Shown here: in pieces, positions 5,071 through 6,203 of the stretch | How the letters are laid out: each line of letters begins with the position of its first letter | Position numbering within the stretch: the first letter of the stretch is position 1 | Assembly (NCBI GenBank): GCA_003663115.1 | Contig: QMZJ01000078.1 | Span: 1-6,203 of the forward strand | Direction of reading: 5' to 3' | DNA: 6,203 nt | DNA from: Candidatus Altarchaeales archaeon | Lineage (GTDB): Archaea > Altiarchaeota > Altiarchaeia > IMC4 > QMZM01 | Translations under genes and position numbers: made by a program | The notes under the pieces: model-generated | Databases searched by the model: none | What the model saw: only the letters and a program-made list of their open reading frames with translations | What the model was told of the DNA's origin: nothing

Positions 5071-5889
5071 ATGGTAGATACACAAGAATTAATTGAGGCC
5101 CTTCACTACATCAAAAAATTTAAGGACCAGGTGTTTATAATAAAATTTGGTGGGGAGATATTGTCGGATGAGAAGATTCTGGAAACAATTGCCTTAGACC
5201 TGGTTTTATTACACGACGTTGGCATACATCAGATAGTTATGCATGGTGCTGGCAACTTGATCTCCTCTGAGATGAAAAGGCTGGGGTTAGAGCCGAAATT
5301 TATCAGAGGGGAGAGGGTAACCGACAGAGAGACCCTAAGCCTCGTGACGGGGTGCTTACATTACGTGAACAATAAAATAGTCGGGAAGATAAACAAAAAC
5401 GCTGCAATAGCCGTTGGATTAGCCGGTGGTCTATTTGAGGCAAGAAGAAAACGGGAGGAATTAGGGTATGTGGGGGATATAACTGCTGTCAATTCCGGGA
5501 TTATACTGGAGCTGATCGAGAAAGGTCATTTACCGGTGGTAATGCCGATTGGTATAGATAAAAATGGCAATTCCCTGAATATTAATGCCGACGTAGCTGC
5601 CGGGGAGCTCGCAAGGGAGCTGAACGCGATGAAAATGATAATCCTGACCCATGTGGAGGGCGTATTGGATGAGAATGGAAAGCTAATAAGTAAATTGAAT
5701 ATTGCAGAGGCCAAGAATTTATTAAAAAGAAAGGTAGTAACGGGAGGCATGATACCCAAGCTGGAATCGGGTATCAGAGCGATATCAAAAGGGGTTGATC
5801 GGGTACATATTGTAAAGGCTGGAGAACACGCAATCTTGGGGGAATTGCTCACCGAGGAAGGAACTGGAACGATGATAACCAGAAAATGA
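5071..5889 (+). CDS. argB: N-acetylglutamate kinase (ArgB family), divergent
   Basis: A 272-aa amino-acid-kinase-family enzyme that would phosphorylate N-acetyl-L-glutamate in arginine synthesis. Landmarks: catalytic Lys25 in IIKFGGEIL (23-31), FIRGERVTD (77-85), GLAGGLFEARRK (117-128), LGYVGDI (131-137), NINADVAAGELA (170-181, Asp174) and TGGMIPKLES (224-233, Lys230). The first 20 residues (IEALHYIKKFKDQ) resemble the N-terminal helix of hexameric, arginine-inhibited kinases such as that of Thermotoga maritima, and the C terminus (EHAILGELLTEEGTGTMI) also matches that group, so feedback by arginine is likely. Unusual are HGAGN (58-62) where HGGGP is normal, and LTHVEGV (192-198) where the Asp of TDV(D/E/S)G is His. 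The segment between GLAGG and YVGDI is a few residues short. A LysZ-type aminoadipate kinase is less likely because of the N-helix and the RVTD context. The substrate should be treated as probable, not proven. Confidence 0.85.
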   Translation: MVDTQELIEALHYIKKFKDQVFIIKFGGEILSDEKILETIALDLVLLHDVGIHQIVMHGAGNLISSEMKRLGLEPKFIRGERVTDRETLSLVTGCLHYVNNKIVGKINKNAAIAVGLAGGLFEARRKREELGYVGDITAVNSGIILELIEKGHLPVVMPIGIDKNGNSLNINADVAAGELARELNAMKMIILTHVEGVLDENGKLISKLNIAEAKNLLKRKVVTGGMIPKLESGIRAISKGVDRVHIVKAGEHAILGELLTEEGTGTMITRK

Positions 5890-6203
5890 AATCTGTAAAG
5901 AACCTCATCTCGAGGATAAGGTGGAATGTCGTTATAAGCATAGTTGCGGTTATTGTACTGATCATAATAGCGGTTCTGTTCTTTAGACCGGGCGCGCCCC
6001 ACTTTAAATGTTCCAGTGGCGTGTGTATAAATTCATATGCGGAACCGAGCGAGGTAAGCCTGAAGGGGGACAGCACCCTATGGATCGATATAAAGAACAG
6101 GGGAGATGAGGATTTGATTATAGATATAAAACTGGAAACTAGTAAGGTCCTATTCTTTAAGGAAACAAATTCTCGTGAAATTAGCGAGGAGGTAGAACTT
6201 CGG
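5886..6203 (+). CDS. Membrane-anchored protein with extracytoplasmic beta-type domain, 5' part only
   Basis: An open frame of 106 codons overlapping the argB stop by ATGA and running off the right edge. The N terminus is basic and short, followed by a single strong hydrophobic span (about 13-33, WNVVISIVAVIVLIIIAVLF), a likely uncleaved membrane anchor that puts the rest outside the cell. Beyond it are a Cys pair in CSSGVC (C42, C47), which could form a disulfide, and a stretch PSEVSLKGDSTLWIDIKNRG (54-73) followed by alternating hydrophobic residues. The pattern of a Gly-Asp turn, then a strand, then IKNRGDEDL, resembles CARDB/NEW3-like immunoglobulin-fold domains in archaeal surface proteins. 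I do not recognise a specific family and assign no function. The overlap implies coupled translation with argB, but a functional link is not evident. Confidence 0.75.
   Translation, partial: MKSVKNLISRIRWNVVISIVAVIVLIIIAVLFFRPGAPHFKCSSGVCINSYAEPSEVSLKGDSTLWIDIKNRGDEDLIIDIKLETSKVLFFKETNSREISEEVELR

Noticed and set aside
5071..5889. Call as LysZ, the carrier-bound aminoadipate kinase of lysine synthesis.
   Set aside because: The N-terminal helix, the GERVTD and GGMIPK contexts and the C terminus fit arginine-type kinases better, and no lysW-like small acidic gene is in the window. Not fully excluded.
5526..6002. Long open frame on the minus strand across argB and the following gene.
   Set aside because: It is antisense to the conserved argB coding sequence, has low-complexity Ser/Ile/Phe-rich content and no recognisable motif; it is a shadow of the real frame.
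1..6203. CRISPR array, defence system, insertion sequence, tRNA/rRNA or integrated element.
   Set aside because: No spaced direct repeats, terminal inverted repeats, transposase or integrase motifs, or tRNA-like folds were noticed. All intact genes but one are metabolic housekeeping, and the spacers are under 100 bp.

Overview
The window looks archaeal, most likely from a euryarchaeote in the broad sense, possibly a thermophile. The evidence is heavy use of AGA/AGG for Arg and ATA for Ile, TATA-box promoters placed about 25 to 30 nt before start codons so that first genes seem leaderless or nearly so, and a separate aspartate carbamoyltransferase regulatory chain. A deaminase-first nucleoside salvage pair of the type known from methanogens adds weight. 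I cannot name the genus from the sequence alone.

Layout: positions 1-1140 hold pyrB and the 5' part of pyrI on the minus strand, the catalytic and regulatory chains of aspartate carbamoyltransferase. A 34-bp divergent promoter region (1141-1174) separates them from argG (argininosuccinate synthase, plus strand to 2371). An HPP-family membrane protein follows (2408-2956) with its own apparent promoter. After a 98-bp spacer comes a two-gene unit overlapping by ATGA: an MTAP/PNP-family phosphorylase (3055-3750) and a 5'-deoxyadenosine/SAH/MTA deaminase (3747-4997). A T-rich spacer then leads to argB-like N-acetylglutamate kinase (5071-5889), which overlaps by ATGA a membrane-anchored protein that runs off the window (5886-6203).

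How the genes fit together: PyrBI consumes carbamoyl phosphate for pyrimidines. ArgB and ArgG belong to arginine synthesis, which takes carbamoyl phosphate at the citrulline step. The deaminase and phosphorylase together could turn methylthioadenosine (a by-product of polyamine synthesis) and related nucleosides into hypoxanthine-type bases and a sugar phosphate.

The most interesting signals are regulatory. The pyrB and argG promoters appear to face into each other within 34 bp and could not easily be occupied together. A small palindrome (TAGA-N-TCTA) lies between their TATA boxes and recurs at the same distance from the TATA box of the HPP gene. The argB product has unusual residues at normally conserved kinase motifs. 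I see no CRISPR array, mobile element, RNA gene or clearly new multi-gene system.
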